Shown one piece after another: positions 11,937-22,850 of a stretch of 64,000 nt of DNA. Origin of the DNA: Pelobates cultripes (taxonomy: Eukaryota; Chordata; Amphibia; Anura; Pelobatidae); NCBI GenBank assembly GCA_933207985.1, contig OW240918.1, forward strand, positions 110,876,887 to 110,940,886, in the 5' to 3' direction. The notes beneath the pieces were generated by a model. The model was not told the origin of the DNA and did no database searches. It saw nothing but the letters and a program-made list of their open reading frames with translations. The translations under genes and the position numbers were made by a program. The first letter of the stretch is position 1, and the number at the start of each line of letters is the position of its first letter.

Positions 11937-11945
<9 letters not shown>
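10262..11945 (+). mobile_element. L1/Tx1-type LINE copy with ORF1 and no ORF2
   Basis: A short 5' leader (10262-10410) is followed by an ORF1 (10411-11586) and about 350 bases of untranslated sequence that end in AATAAAGAATAAA next to an (AT)n tract. No endonuclease or RT coding follows ORF1, so ORF2 has been deleted or was absent from the source. A clean target-site duplication is not evident, because the AT microsatellite and A-rich left flank obscure the ends. Confidence 0.65.
10411..11586 (+). CDS. L1 ORF1p-like RNA-binding protein, 391 aa, with an altered C-terminus
   Basis: The start MGRKKKK is basic, as in ORF1p of this group. A predicted coiled-coil stretch with heptad-like spacing covers about residues 85-140. 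The RRM-like domain begins around residue 155 with RRRWKHLKVRGIKE and PHFLRRLF. The C-terminal domain follows (residues 250-310) with LQWRKSLLRLTATLSSHGM and YPFSLFV. ORF1p trimers coat L1 RNA as a chaperone. Residues after about 325 look unlike ORF1p and probably read into untranslated sequence after a frameshift. The frame is open, but a working protein is not assured. A related fragment is at 20118-20660. Confidence 0.7.
   Translation: MGRKKKKMRSDRPGFNADMFQGYVPGPHGATKMVADLDDLDKFSNTSDDPPLQSKQVLIYQGPPKPSKSPQQSEGTSPPITTAILISLLADLRQNLSAEITQVQEDVRGFTAQMAAVEKASEEHSTHITDLKRQMGKIPSTQINYKLQLAALEDRRRWKHLKVRGIKESITLAELPHFLRRLFMALLPPRQAKSLQIDGMFCLSTLQSSQVSHADDLLVKFWTEQDKTTFMQAILGKTPFCFEEMDLTFFADFSCSILQWRKSLLRLTATLSSHGMRYRSGYPFSLFVHHNTTEHKVTDALEIGAVLSPWDIMAYSHCLGSSQHRPMYPNSWRHKKCNGHLSLAAQVSRSRYSGVASLTCNFVMKPSFFIFFFVLMPCFHDLYRSNRLQPS

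Positions 11946-11979
<34 letters not shown>
11941..11979. repeat. (AT)n microsatellite
   Basis: About 19 uninterrupted AT dinucleotides directly after the L1 3' end. Confidence 0.95.
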
Positions 11980-11984
<5 letters not shown>

Positions 11985-12735
11985 AGAGGGGGTTGGCTGC
12001 ACTCACCTTAACATGCATAAATGGAGGTGCTGCTGGGGGCCAAATAATACAATACACAAGATCCAGCGCACTCACCTATCCACTAAACAGCAACTTCAAT
12101 GTTGAAAGATTTTATTTGTTTTTTTAAAAACACCTAATCTAGGCAAAAATAATGGGGGTTTAGTTACATTATATGATCATACATTGCATAAGCCTGCCAC
12201 AACGTCAATGTACCCCATCTTTGGCAGGTCCTACACTAACAGCCTAATGTCTGCTCTTATGAGATTAACCTACTTGGGGAAAGAAATTCCATCTGGGGCT
12301 CTCTGCAGTACAAGGCTAAATAGGGCCCTGGGATGAGGCACCTGTGACAGGGAGGGGTGCAAAACCAAGGAGTTGGCTAGACTCCCAAATATATATAAAA
12401 CAAGAGGGGGTTGGCTGCACTCACCTTAACATGCATAAATGGGGGTGCTGCTGGGGGCCAAATAATACAATACACAAGATCCAGCGCACTCACCTATCCA
12501 CTAAACAGCAACTTCAATGTTGAAAGATTTTATTTGTTTTTTTAAAAACACCTAATCTAGGCAAAAATAATGGGGGTTTAGTTACATTATATGATCATAC
12601 ATTGCATAAGCCTGCCACAACGTCAACGTTGAATTTCTTTCCCCAAGTAGGTTAATCTCATAAGAGCAGACATTAGGCTGTTAGTGTAGGACCTGCCAAA
12701 GATGGGGTACATTGACGTTGTGGCAGGCTTATGAC
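11979..12735. repeat. 418-bp direct duplication followed by an inverted copy of its right part
   Basis: The sequence beginning AAAACAAGAGGGGGTTGG at 11979 starts again at 12397, a 418-base period, and both copies are preceded by TATATAT. The second copy stops near 12625. It is followed by 12631-12735, which is the reverse complement of 12187-12292 (arms include ACATTAGGCTGTTAGTG). The tandem-plus-inverted layout resembles truncated PLE or template-switch insertions. I cannot name the family. Confidence 0.7.
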
Positions 12736-13450
12736 AACACCAGACACAAGATAGACCTGATCTGGTATGCAAACAGACTAAATATCACCCAAGCCGTGGT
12801 TTCCCTAGACGCCGAGAAGGTCTTCGACCGCCTTCGACCGCCTTCTCTGGCCATACCTCTTTGAAACGCTAACCCAATTCGGCTTATTAACTGAATTCCT
12901 TAACTTCCTAGAAGCAACATATGCCACTCCGATAGGCTTCCTCCTCTTCCCCATCCTCAACGGCACCAGACAGGTATGCCCACTGTCACCACTCCTGTTC
13001 ACCCTCTTCCTAGAACCCTTCTTACAAACACTACGACAGAATGGACAGATAGCGGGCCTAACAATCCAAGGAGAAGAATACAAAGTCTCTGCATATGCTG
13101 AAACATCACTTAAGACCTTCCTAGAGGACAGCCAAACATATGTGCACATATCGGGCTACCAACTCTACACCTTTAAATCGGAGCTCCTCCCACTTAACCT
13201 CCCCCCAAAGACCTCACCTCCTTACGCACCGCGATCCCACTCAAAATCTGCCGCACAAAACTTACATACTTAGGCACCCGACTCATGGACAACTTCGCAA
13301 CCTTATACACGGCAAATTACTCACCCCTCTCTGCAAAGCCCACACAGACTTAAATCGATGGAAACCGCTCGGCATTCCCTGGATAGGCAGGAAAACATTA
13401 ATAAAAATGAACCTACTCCCCCGATTCCTATACATGTTTCCAGAACAGAA
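12736..13450 (+). pseudogene. L1/Tx1-type ORF2 reverse transcriptase fragment, GC-rich copy
   Basis: Across three frames, DLIWYANRLNITQAV and SLDAEKVFDRL (RT motif A with Asp) are followed by GFL(2)F..LNGTRQ, then CPLSPLLFTLFLEPF (motif B) and the motif C region VSAYAE, where YADD has become YAET. The thumb follows with LTYLGTRLMDN and NRWKPLGIPWIGRKTLIKMN. The catalytic motif is destroyed and there are several frameshifts, including a short local duplication near 12818-12841 (TTCGACCGCC twice). Confidence 0.75.
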
Positions 13451-13458
13451 TATACTTT

Positions 13459-13815
13459 ACATTAGAGATATATCAAACAAATATTTTGGGGAAAATAGAA
13501 CAGATTATCTCTCTCCAGCAATGATTTGGTGTACTTAGAAAAGCATAATAAGGGCGCAAATAGAAAATAGAAAAATGGGTGCAATAGAAAAAAAATATTA
13601 TAGCTCACAATTCCTACCAGAGTTATATATAAAACTAGACAAATTAACTTCTCAAAATAAACAAAAAACAGAAATAGAAATAACACTAATAACAAGAGAT
13701 AGAAAAGCTCCAAAAATGTATCAATGAATCACTAATGGCAAAAACAAACAGAATACTGGAAAAATTCAAAATTAAATGGTATTACTTGAGTTACAGAGCA
13801 GAAAGACTACTATGT
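13459..13815 (+). pseudogene. L1 ORF2 endonuclease-RT linker fragment, A-rich copy
   Basis: The sequence turns A-rich near 13455. It reads DYLSPAMIW, a stop, then KSIIRAQIEN, matching the conserved linker 'LSP..LWE..KA.IRG.II' of L1 ORF2. Further on come CINESLMAKTNRILEKFKIK and YLSYRAERLL. The region is cut off at the CR1 3' end at about 13816. The RT half of a similarly A-rich L1 begins at 18345, so the two may be parts of one copy. Confidence 0.55.
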
Positions 13816-14156
13816 AACAAATTTACATATTACATAGTTACATAGCTGAAAAGAGACTTGAGTCCATCAAGTTCAGCCTTCCTCACGTTTGTTTTTTGCT
13901 GTTGATCCAAAAGAAGGGAAAAAAAAACAGTTTGAAGCACTTCCAATTTCGCAACAAGCTAGGAAAAAAATTCCTTCTTGACCCCAGAATGGCAGTCAGA
14001 TTTATCTTTGGATCAAGCAGTTATTACCCTACATTGAAAGATTATATCCTTGAATATTCTGTTTTTGCAAGTATGCATCTAGTAGCTGTTTGAACATCTG
14101 TATGGACTCTGATAAAACCACTTCTCCAGGCAGAGAATTCCACATCCTTATTGTTC

Positions 14157-16702
14157 TTACAGTAAAAAAAAACCTTTCCTTTGCCTTAGATGAAATCTTC
14201 TTTCTTCCAGTCTAAACGCATGACCTTGTGTCTTATGTAAAGTCCGGTTTGTGAATAGATTTCCACACAATGGTTTGTATTGGTCCCGAATATATTTGTA
14301 TAATGTTATCATATCCCCTTTCAGGCGACGTTTTTCTAAACTAAATAGGTTTAAATTTGTTAATCTTTCTTCATAGCTGATATGTTCCATTCCTTTATTA
14401 ATTTTGTAGCCCGCCTCTTCACTTTTTCTATGCCATAATATCCTTCTTTAGAACAGGTGCCCAAACTTGCACAGCATATTCAATATGTGTCTTACCAGTT
14501 ATTTATAAAGAGGCACAATTATATATGAATGCCCTTTTTCATGCATGACAAAACCTTATTGGCCTTGGCCACTGCTGATTAACATTGCACATTGTCGCAT
14601 AGTTTGTTGTCTAGAAAAATTCCCAAGTCCTTTTCGTGTGTTGTTATCCCTAATTCGCTTCCATTAAGGGTATATGTTGCTTGTGTATTCTTTACGCCGA
14701 AGTGCATAACTTTCAACAATAAATTTCATCTGCCATTTGAGTGCCCAGTCCCCCAGTCTATCTAAATCCCTCTGCAGCAAAGTAATATCTTGCTCACATT
14801 GTATTATTTTACAGAGTTTTGTGTCATCTGCAAACACTGAAACATGACTTTCAGTGCTTTCTTCAAGATCATTTATAAACATGTTAAATAGAAGGGGTCC
14901 CAGAACAGACCCCTGAGGGACACCGCTTGCCACATCTGTCCAGCTTGAAAATGTACCATTAACGACAACTCTTTGTACTCTATTTCTAAGCCAATGTTCT
15001 ACCCAAGAACAAGCATTTTAATCTAGACTGATTTCCTTGAGTTTGAACACTAATCTATCTATTGTGTGGAACTGTATCAAATGCCTTGGCAAAATCCAAA
15101 TAAATCACATCCACTGCAACACCCTGATCTATACTTCTACTTACTTCTTCGTAGAACACAATCAAGTTAGTTTGACATGACCTGTGCTTCATAAAACCAT
15201 TTAGATTTTTGCTGATAACCATGTTCTTCTCAAGGAATTCTTGAATATTATCCCTTAATAACCTTTCAAATATTTTCCCAGCCACAGAATTTAAGCTCAC
15301 AGGTCTATAATTCCCAGGCAAGGATTTTAACCCATTTTTTAATATAGGAACCAAATCTGCCTTCCTCCAATCCTCTGGAACACTTCCTGAAAGAAAAGAA
15401 TCTTGAAAGATTAAAAACAGAGGTTCACTTATTTCTACACTTAGTTCCTTAAGTACTCGTGGATGGATACCGTCGGCCCTGGAGCTTTGTTTAAATTAAC
15501 TTTCTTTAGCTGCTGCAGCACCTTGTCTTGAGTTAACCAATTACAATTATTCTGCAAGTTTTTAGTAGCAATCATTTGCACATCTTTTGCCATGGGTTCT
15601 TCCTTAAAGGACCACTCTAAGCACCCAGACCACTTCAGCTTAATGAAGTGGTCTGGGTGCCAGGTCCAGCTAGGGTTAACCCATTTTTTCATAAACATAG
15701 CAGTTTCAGAGAAACTGCTATGTTTATGAATGGGTTAAGCCTTCCCCTATTTCCTCTAGTGGCTGTCTCATTGACAGCCACTAGAGGGGCTTGCGTGCTT
15801 CTCACTGTGATTTTGACAGTGAGAGCACGCCAGCGTCCATAGGAAAGCATTATGAATGCTTTCCTATGTGACCGTCTGAAAGCGCGCGCAGCTCTTGCCG
15901 CGCGTGCGCATTCAGCCAACGGGGAGAGAAGAGGAGGATCGGAGGAGGAGAGCTCCCCGCCCAGCGCTGGAAAAAGGTAAGTTTTAACCCCTTTTCCCCT
16001 TCCAGAGCCAGGTGGGAGGGGGACCCTGAGGGTGGGGGCACCCTCAGGGCACTATAGTGCCAGGAAAACGAGTATGTTTTCCTGGCACTATAGTGGTCCT
16101 TTAATATATACGGAGGAGAAATAGTTATTTAAAATTCCTGCCTGGTCTTCATTAACTAACACCCCCGTTTCAGTTTTTAGTGTACCTACACTTTCATTTT
16201 TTGATTTTTTTGAATTTATGTACTTAAAAAATGCATTGGGGTTGGTTTTGCTCTCTTCAGCTATCATTTTTTCATTTTAAAGTTTAGCAAATCTAATCGC
16301 CTTTTTGCACGCATTATTGGCTTCCTTATATGTTTTATAAGATGCATCTGATTTGTCTGATTTAAATGCTTTAAATGCCCTTTTCTTATTTTTAATCTCT
16401 TGTTTTACTTCTCTACTAAGCCACATTGGTTTTAATTTGTTTCGTTTATATTTATTACCCAATGGTACATACTGAAAAATGTACCTTTCTAGTATTTGTT
16501 GGAAGATGTACCATTTATCCTCACTAAAGAGTTTATGCCAGTCAATATATTGTAAAGCTGCCCTTAACTTATAGAAACTGGCCTTTTTAAAATCATATGT
16601 TTTAGTATACCCCATGTGCTTTTGTTTTTTTGAGTTTATTTCAAAGGACACTATATTGTGATCACTATTTCCCAAGGGCTCACCTACTTGAATGTTGGTC
16701 AA
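14157..16702 (-). pseudogene. CR1 ORF2 (endonuclease C-terminus to RT), interrupted
   Basis: In transcript order: 16702-16277 holds the endonuclease end with GNSDHNIVSFEI (the catalytic SDH). The RT N-terminal part is 15698-15441, and 15354-15055 carries NYRPVSLNSVAGKIFERL and YLDFAKAFDTVPH (motif A). 14933-14664 carries SGVPQGSVLGPLLF and VFADDTKL (motif C, FADD). 14390-14157 is the C-terminal YEERL...LFSLEKRRLKGDMI block. Catalytic residues are present in several pieces, but frameshifts, stops and the MITE at 15604-16104 inactivate it. The EN and RT together would perform target-primed reverse transcription. Confidence 0.85.
15604..16104. mobile_element. TTAA-flanked MITE made of serial hairpins
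   Basis: The boundaries are TTAA (15604-15607) with AAAGGACCACT and AGTGGTCCTT with TTAA (16101-16104), an exact 4-bp target duplication typical of piggyBac or Kolobok. Inside are successive hairpins: 15621-15660 (17-base arms), 15678-15738, 15752-15787, 15793-15830, 15839-15866, 16023-16048 and 16050-16095 (arms of about 20 bases). It has no coding capacity. It lies inside CR1 coding sequence, so it transposed after the CR1 insertion. Confidence 0.85.
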
Positions 16703-16751
16703 AAGATCAACGTTGTTTGTTAAAACCAGGTCCAGACAAGCGTCCTTACTA

Positions 16752-16843
16752 GGGTCTGGGAGGGAGGGTCTGCTGTTGATTGGCTGGAATGTGTCTGCTG
16801 ACTGTGAGGTATAGGGTCAAAGTTTATGTTCGAGACATCACTA
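16752..16843. mobile_element. hAT MITE right-end fragment
   Basis: The segment from GGGTCTGGGAGGGAGGGTCT to ACATCACTA matches the right half of the complete MITE at 4549-4903, including GGCTGGAATGTGTCTGCTGA. The left half is missing; it abuts the truncated CR1 endonuclease. Confidence 0.8.
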
Positions 16844-16941
16844 ATAGTAACATTGTAACCCTATTATCTGTCATAAATCTCTGAATAACACCCCACATGT
16901 ACATATTTTGTTTAAAGTAGACAACCCAGGATATTCAATAT

Positions 16942-18340
16942 GGGGTATGTCCAGTCTTTTTTAGTAGCCACCTAGTCGCAAACACTGGCCAAAGTTAGCG
17001 TTCATATTTGTTTGTGTGTGAAAAAAAGTAAAAAACCAAATTGAATGCTAATTTTGGCCAGTGTTTGTGACTAAGTGGCTACTAAAAAGACTGGACATAC
17101 CCCATTTGTAATACCTTGGGTTGTCTTCTTTTGCAAATGGTATGCCATCATGGGGGTAATTCTCATTCCTGGGCTACCATACGCTCTCAAAGGCAAGGTA
17201 ACCAACCTGGCCATTTTCAATGTAAACATATTTGACCCATATAACTGACCCTGTGTTTCAAAAATGCTATAAAATCTGTACATGGGGTACTTTTATACTC
17301 AGGACACTTTGCTGAACACAAATATTAGTGTTTCAAAACAGGAAAACGTATCACAACAATTATATCATCAGTAAAAGTGCTGTTTGTGTGTGAAAAATGC
17401 GAAAAAAAGTCACTTTCACTGACAATATTATCGCTGTGATAAGTTTTACTGTTTTGAATCACTAATATTTGTGTTCAGTGAAGTCTTCCGAGTAAATCGG
17501 TACCCCCCATGTACAGGTTTTAGGATGTAATAGAAAGTTACAGGGTAAAATTCAGTGCTAGCAAATTAAATTCTCTGGAATTTGGCCTGGGTTGGAAGGC
17601 AGGTCCCTCAAATTGCAATTAATAAAATTACTTAATTATGTAAAAATATTACATAGATACGCACATAGAATTTAAATATATATGCATATTTATATATTTG
17701 AAGTCTATGTGTATATTTATATAATTATTTATGTAATTTTGTAGATGGACATATGTATATTTCGTATTATTTTTATTTATTTATATATACATAGATATAT
17801 ATATATACAATTTCATTCTAAGTGTATTTTGATATAAATATATATATTTTAATATAAAAATAGTTAGAATAAAATTTCATATAGATATTTAATTTTTTTT
17901 AATTTAAATTTTTATTATTTATTAAAAAATTATTTAATTGAATTTACTTATTTGTATTTTATAATAATATATATATACAATATATATAGTTATTATATAT
18001 ATTATATATATACATGTGTAATTTAATTATAAGTGTATTTATATATTAATATAAGAATACACTTAGTATGACATTATATATATGATATAGAGATATATTA
18101 TATAGATATAATATATTTCTATATATCATATTTATATACACATATATAATTATTATTTTTATTTATTAATATTAACCTTTATTTATTTATTTTTATTTTA
18201 CACTTGCAGGGAGACTGCCTGTCAGCACAGACAATCCCCCTGCAGGCAGACAAATGGACACCTATTGTGACTATGTGACCGCTCTGTTGAGCGATCACAT
18301 GGCCACAGGGGTCCTAATCCGCCATGGGGAGACTGTCTGG
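16942..18340. repeat. TTAA-family repeat with two long fold-backs and AT-rich core
   Basis: The arms 16942-17003 and 17043-17104 are near-perfect reverse complements of about 62 bases. A second fold-back pairs 17311-17380 with 17413-17487. The segment near 17110-17140 (TTGTCTTCTTTTGCAAATGG, GGTATGCC) resembles the 388-bp monomers at 27192-29200. An extremely AT-rich stretch (17630-18180) follows, then a G+C-rich end (18200-18340). It is non-coding and related to the element at 26041-29765. Confidence 0.55.
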
Positions 18341-18344
18341 GCCA

Positions 18345-20117
18345 GGTCCAGATGGTTATAGTAATCTGTTTAAAAACTATGCAAGGATACTATAGGGGTA
18401 GAATTAACCAGAGTATTCAATCATTTCAAGAGGAGGAGAAATCCCAAAAGAAATGTTATAAACAAATGTATTACCCATACCCAAACCGTATAAAGATACT
18501 ACAAAAATATCTATCGCCCAATTGCACTTTTAAACGCAAATATCTAAATATATTCTGCAGTTTTGATGGATAGAATTAAAAAGATAATTACCAATCTAAT
18601 AAACATAGACCAAACAGGCTTTATTCCAGGTAGGTCTTCATCAAATAATACACATAGACTAATTCATATACTGGATTCAGTGGAACAGAGTGGGACAACC
18701 CTATTGACCCTGTCACTGGATGCTAAAAAGGCATTTGACAGGGTCAGGTGGGAATTCCTAGAGAGCTCGTTAAAAGCAATGGGGTTCTAAGGTAACATCC
18801 TAAGATCAATTATGATACTCTACTCATGTCTAACAGTGAAAATGATAGGAAATGGTTTTAACTCAGGATGGTTTTCAATACACAATGTGACAAGACAGGG
18901 CTGCCCACTATCCCCATTGTTGTACACTATAACTATAGAAATAGTAGCATTAGCCATAAGGCAAAATATGAATATCAAAGGCTATAAAGATCGAGGGATA
19001 GAATAAAAAATAATTATGTATGCAGATGACATAATATTGACACTATATAATCCAATAGAGTCTATGACAGAGCTGTTATATATTGAAGTATTTTCTATCA
19101 TATTAGGATACAAAATAAATTATGAAAAATCTACAGCAATTTTTAGTAACATCCCTTAAGAAATGAAATATGAACTAATAACTACATTTTAAATATTAAA
19201 GAATTATTTTATTAAATGCTTAGGGATACACATCTATCCACAAGTATCTAAAATAGTGGAGATACATTTTCTGACTTTACGTAAACAAACAAATAAACAG
19301 TTGAAAGATTGGAAAAATTTTGAGATCTCCTTGTGGAGGAAAATATATACTATAATCGTATGTTTTGCCTAAATGGCTATACTTTTTTAGATTATATATG
19401 CTACACCAAGCATTTAAGAAATGTATGTGGTCAAGGAAAGTACCTAGAATAAATCACAGATGGTTGGCATTAAAAAATAAAGAAGGTGGGATGGGTTTTT
19501 CAAATATAAGGGAATACTATATAGCAAGTAAAATTACTCAGATCATAAACTGCCTTAATAAGGAATCACAAACAGAAATATGGTATAAAATAGAAACAAG
19601 TTTAACACAAACCGTGATGATAAACGATTTATTTTGGCAAACAAAAACTAAATATAAAAAGATAAAAAAAACAAATTCTACGATTTTAAAGGGATTGTTA
19701 AAAATATGGTACATAGTGAGAAGATGATTAGAATTAATAAATAAAATTATCGATATGCTGCCCATTGCTACTATAAAAAGTAATCTAAGTGATTTAAAAA
19801 TAGATAATTGGGAGGAATCAGGAATACACCAGATTAAAGATCTATTAGATCATCAAAATATCAAATACTATGAAGACTTGCAAAAAAACTACGGGCTATA
19901 AAGAAAGGAGCTATTTACTTACATAAGGAGTCAATTTTATCTTCAAAAACACTTAGTATTTATACCATCAAAAAAAAATCAGGACTTTGGTAAATTTCCG
20001 GGAAATTTATAAAAAAAAATAAAAAAAAAAAAAATACCCATTTCCATAATATTAAAATTAATTAAAGACGACCCACTGGAAACATTATTAAATGTTATTA
20101 AAAAATGGGAACAGGCC
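18345..20117 (+). pseudogene. L1 ORF2 reverse transcriptase, A-rich copy, central part
   Basis: It begins inside the RT at GPDGYSNLFKNY. In order: DQTGFIPGRSS, SLDAKKAFDRVRWEFL (motif A), TRQGCPLSPLLY (motif B), a stop at about 19004, then MYADDIILTLYNP (motif C, catalytic YADD intact), and the thumb region with INHRWLALKNKEGGMGF (19440-19500). The copy ends at VIKKWEQ (20117), where another retroelement is inserted, and resumes at 24257. Several stops and frameshifts make it inactive. Confidence 0.82.
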
Positions 20118-20660
20118 GAATAAGGGCCATGGAAGAAAAGATTCAGGACCTGAAGGCCCAACAAGACACCACTGCTAAGCAGACACATGAGCTGGTGGCC
20201 ACGTGCACACAGTTAAACTCATGAGTGGGACAGCTTAAGGACATGGCAAGACAGAGTAAGCTAAAGGTGAGGGGGATCCCTGACACTGTGACTGCAGACA
20301 AACTACCACACTTTATTAAGAGACTGCTCCTGGCTGTCCTACCGCCCAAGCAGGCCAAAGGAATTACTCTAGACGGCCTTTTTCGTCTACCGGGACGTCC
20401 ACGCAATACCCCAGACTCCTCAAGGGATGTCATAATGAGCTTTAAATCCCACTCAGATAATGTAAGCTTCTCCCGCTCCATCAGGGGAAAAACCTGTACG
20501 CATTTGAAGACTCCACCTTAAACTTCTACCAAGACCTGAGCTGCCAGACACTACAGTGGCGCGCATCTTTGAAGGAAACCACAATGTAGCTGAGAGCAGC
20601 GGACATACAATATAAATGGGGACACCTACGAACTCTCATCACCGAACAGGAAGGACACAG
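20118..20660 (+). pseudogene. L1 ORF1p fragment (RRM and C-terminal domain)
   Basis: Starting at MEEKIQDLKAQQ, a coiled-coil end is followed after one stop by LKVRGIPDTVTADKLPHF and LLLAVLPPKQAKG, very similar to the RRM of the 10411-11586 ORF1. The frame breaks near 20490. Beyond it, LQWRASLKET and IQYKWGHLRTL in other frames mark the C-terminal domain. No ORF2 follows. Confidence 0.75.
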
Positions 20661-20789
20661 CCATGGGCGTCCGCAGGAATTTTTCCAGTGGGGGCATAAT
20701 TGTAATGACATCCATGCTTGGTCCCTTTTTGACAGTGTCATGAAGAAGAGGAGCATAGTCATTATCACATAAAGCCAGGGTGAATAGCG

Positions 20790-21350
20790 TTTTCACAACT
20801 ATTGTGCCAGGAATACATGTTTGTATTCCTTACACTATAGTGTTCCTTTAAGCAAATTAAAGGAACATTCTGGTCACCATAACAACTTCATCTAAATGAA
20901 AAATGCTATGATGCCACGAAGCCCCTGGGTGCTCCCTTTCCTTTAAGGGGTTAAACCGCTCTCAAATGGTTTAACCCCAAAGGCTTCCTCTAGCTCCAGA
21001 TTTCCAGGTCGCTCATTGGTATTCGGCTTCTGAAACGGCTTCTGAAATGGAGTGTCAGGAAGTGCAGATTGGCGTCAGGCATGGGTGCTACAGATTGGCT
21101 AGAGTGGTCAGTTGACGCTCTAAGCCAATCGCTAGTTTCCAGTTCATAATTCTTTTTTACTTTTTATGACTGGGGAGCTATTGATTGGCTTAGAGTGCAA
21201 GCTGACCTCTCAGCAACACCCCTCCCCAGCGGCACTCTGTGCTTCCTGACACTCAGTAAATAAAAGTGAACACATTAATACTGATATTTATTTTACCTGG
21301 GGAGATGAGAAGGTCCAAACTTTCCCTGCCAGGCCCAGGTACCAAAGCCT
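20790..21350. mobile_element. Two adjacent TTAA-MITE termini
   Basis: At 20790-20850 a hairpin (AGGAATACA / TGTATTCCT) ends in CACTATAGTGTTCCTTTAA, the right end of the family seen at 3303 and 16104. Six bases on, a second terminus begins TTAAAGGAACATTCTGGTCA and leads into a repeat with TAAGCCAATC and GATTGGCTTAGAG stem segments (21120-21200). The second element's far end is not clear. Confidence 0.5.
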
Positions 21351-21373
21351 TATGATGTGGTGTCCAGAATAAA

Positions 21374-21633
21374 GTGGAGGGTTCACTTCACTTGTCCTTC
21401 CTGCTCCAATCTCCTTTTCTTCTCCTTCATTTGACACAGTCTTCTTTTTCTTCTGACACTGTCTTCTCTCCTCCTTGGCTCCTTCTGCTCCGTTACCTTT
21501 CTGCTACTTTCTGCTTATTTTGCTCCCCCTTCTCCTCCTTTCTCTTTTCGATCCCTTTCTGCTACTTGCAGACCCTTTCTGCTCCTTTTTCTTCTTTACC
21601 TTTGTGCTCTTTGCTGTCCCTTTCTGCTCCTTG
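21374..21633 (+). repeat. Pyrimidine-rich minisatellite, left arm
   Basis: Degenerate tandem units of the type CTTTCTGCTCCTTGCAGACC. The open frames here are low-complexity Leu/Ser/Pro translations, not genes. The array is interrupted at 21639 by a solo LTR and continues at 22851. Confidence 0.8.
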
Positions 21634-21638
21634 CTACC

Positions 21639-22845
21639 TGTGACGAGACCAATCTCACCACATTGCATTGGAGAAGCCTGGTTGCTCGCCTGCTGCCTCT
21701 GGACTATTGCCCCCCTGTTAAAAGACTTTGTTTCGCCTGCAGAAAAGCTGTATTCGTGCTTTTCTGCCGGTTGTTCGGTAGATTCAATCTACCGAACAAC
21801 CGCACGAATTAATAGACCACCTGGGAGCTGGAGTGTGCCGGCAATTAACCTCCATGAAGCTGCGGTTAACCGCAGCTTAATTGATGAATGCTGGGTGTCC
21901 GCCATTCGTATCCCGAACACGAGGTTGCGGCCATTTTAAACATACGAATGCACAGTGGTGTTCGACGCTTAATTCATGGAATTAAAATCGGACACAGTTT
22001 TGCACGAACACCGCTGAAGCCGCCAACCTCCCTTCTTGTTCGGTGGAAGTACATGAACGGCCGGTGTTCGGTAGTTTTACTTGTCTATGTTATACCCCAG
22101 ATAAGAATCCCATGGAGCCCATTCGCATGAAACTGACTGTAAAGACTTTGGCTCCATGGCGATTAAACTGTATTCGTGTGGTCTGAGCGCCATTCGCTTA
22201 ATAATGTGCGCTCAGACCTGAGCTATCTGGGGACATGCTAAATGTATAAGTTTATTGTAACTTGTGTCATACTGTGTATTTTAATAGTAATTCCTGTTTT
22301 AGTATCCCCACATGCATAATGGTGATTTGCCTTTGTCTTGGGAGATATTTGAATTACTTCTCAATTATCTCCCAGGGCGGAGGGGAGGAAGCCAGGATGC
22401 ATTGTGGGAATATATTGTGACTGTGTGTCCTATTTGTCTGCTTGTCTGTCCCTTGTCACAGTCTCCCATTTGGTCCCCTAGGGGAGTGTCCACCAGGTGG
22501 GAGACCTGCATAAATACTGGTAGCCCTCATTAAACAGACCACTGCTTGAACCTCAACACGGAGCCTTGTCTCGTCTTTGGGAGGATTTACTGAATGCTGA
22601 TAGAGACTGATTGCTAGGAGTGTAAGCCGCTTGGATGCTTTTCCTATTCGTCTGCTAGCAGCTATTCGTATGGTTCCTGTTCGTGTGTTTGGAGTGCTAT
22701 ATTGGATGCTGTTCGGGAGTTTGGAGCATTCACTTATTGGCGGTTCGGGAGTTTGGTGTTTTACAGTAGCTGTGCCTGCATCTCTGGAAAGGGGGCCGAT
22801 CGCCTAAACGGTTTTTACCCCTTGTGTGCAAAACGGTCCGTTACA
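21639..22845 (+). mobile_element. Solo LTR, 1207 bp, with 5-bp target duplication
   Basis: It begins TGTGACGAGACC and ends GGTCCGTTACA (TG...CA ends). It is flanked by CTACC at 21634-21638 and again at 22846-22850. A TATA-like CATAAATAC near 22509 and ATTAAA at 22529-22534 lie in the order expected of an LTR transcription unit. The minisatellite on both sides is the same repeat, which confirms the boundaries. No internal coding region is present, so it arose by LTR-LTR recombination. Gypsy or retroviral origin is not decided. Confidence 0.85.
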
Positions 22846-22850
22846 CTACC

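Larger units (their letters stand above)
13816..16748 (-). mobile_element. CR1-clade LINE, 5'-truncated, split by a MITE
   Basis: The 3' end (left) carries the typical CR1 tail: TTCAGCTATGTAACTATGTA on the minus strand. Coding sequence runs rightwards from RT C-terminus to endonuclease. The element stops at 16748 within the endonuclease, next to a hAT fragment. A 501-bp TTAA-flanked MITE at 15604-16104 splits it and must be younger. Confidence 0.85.
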
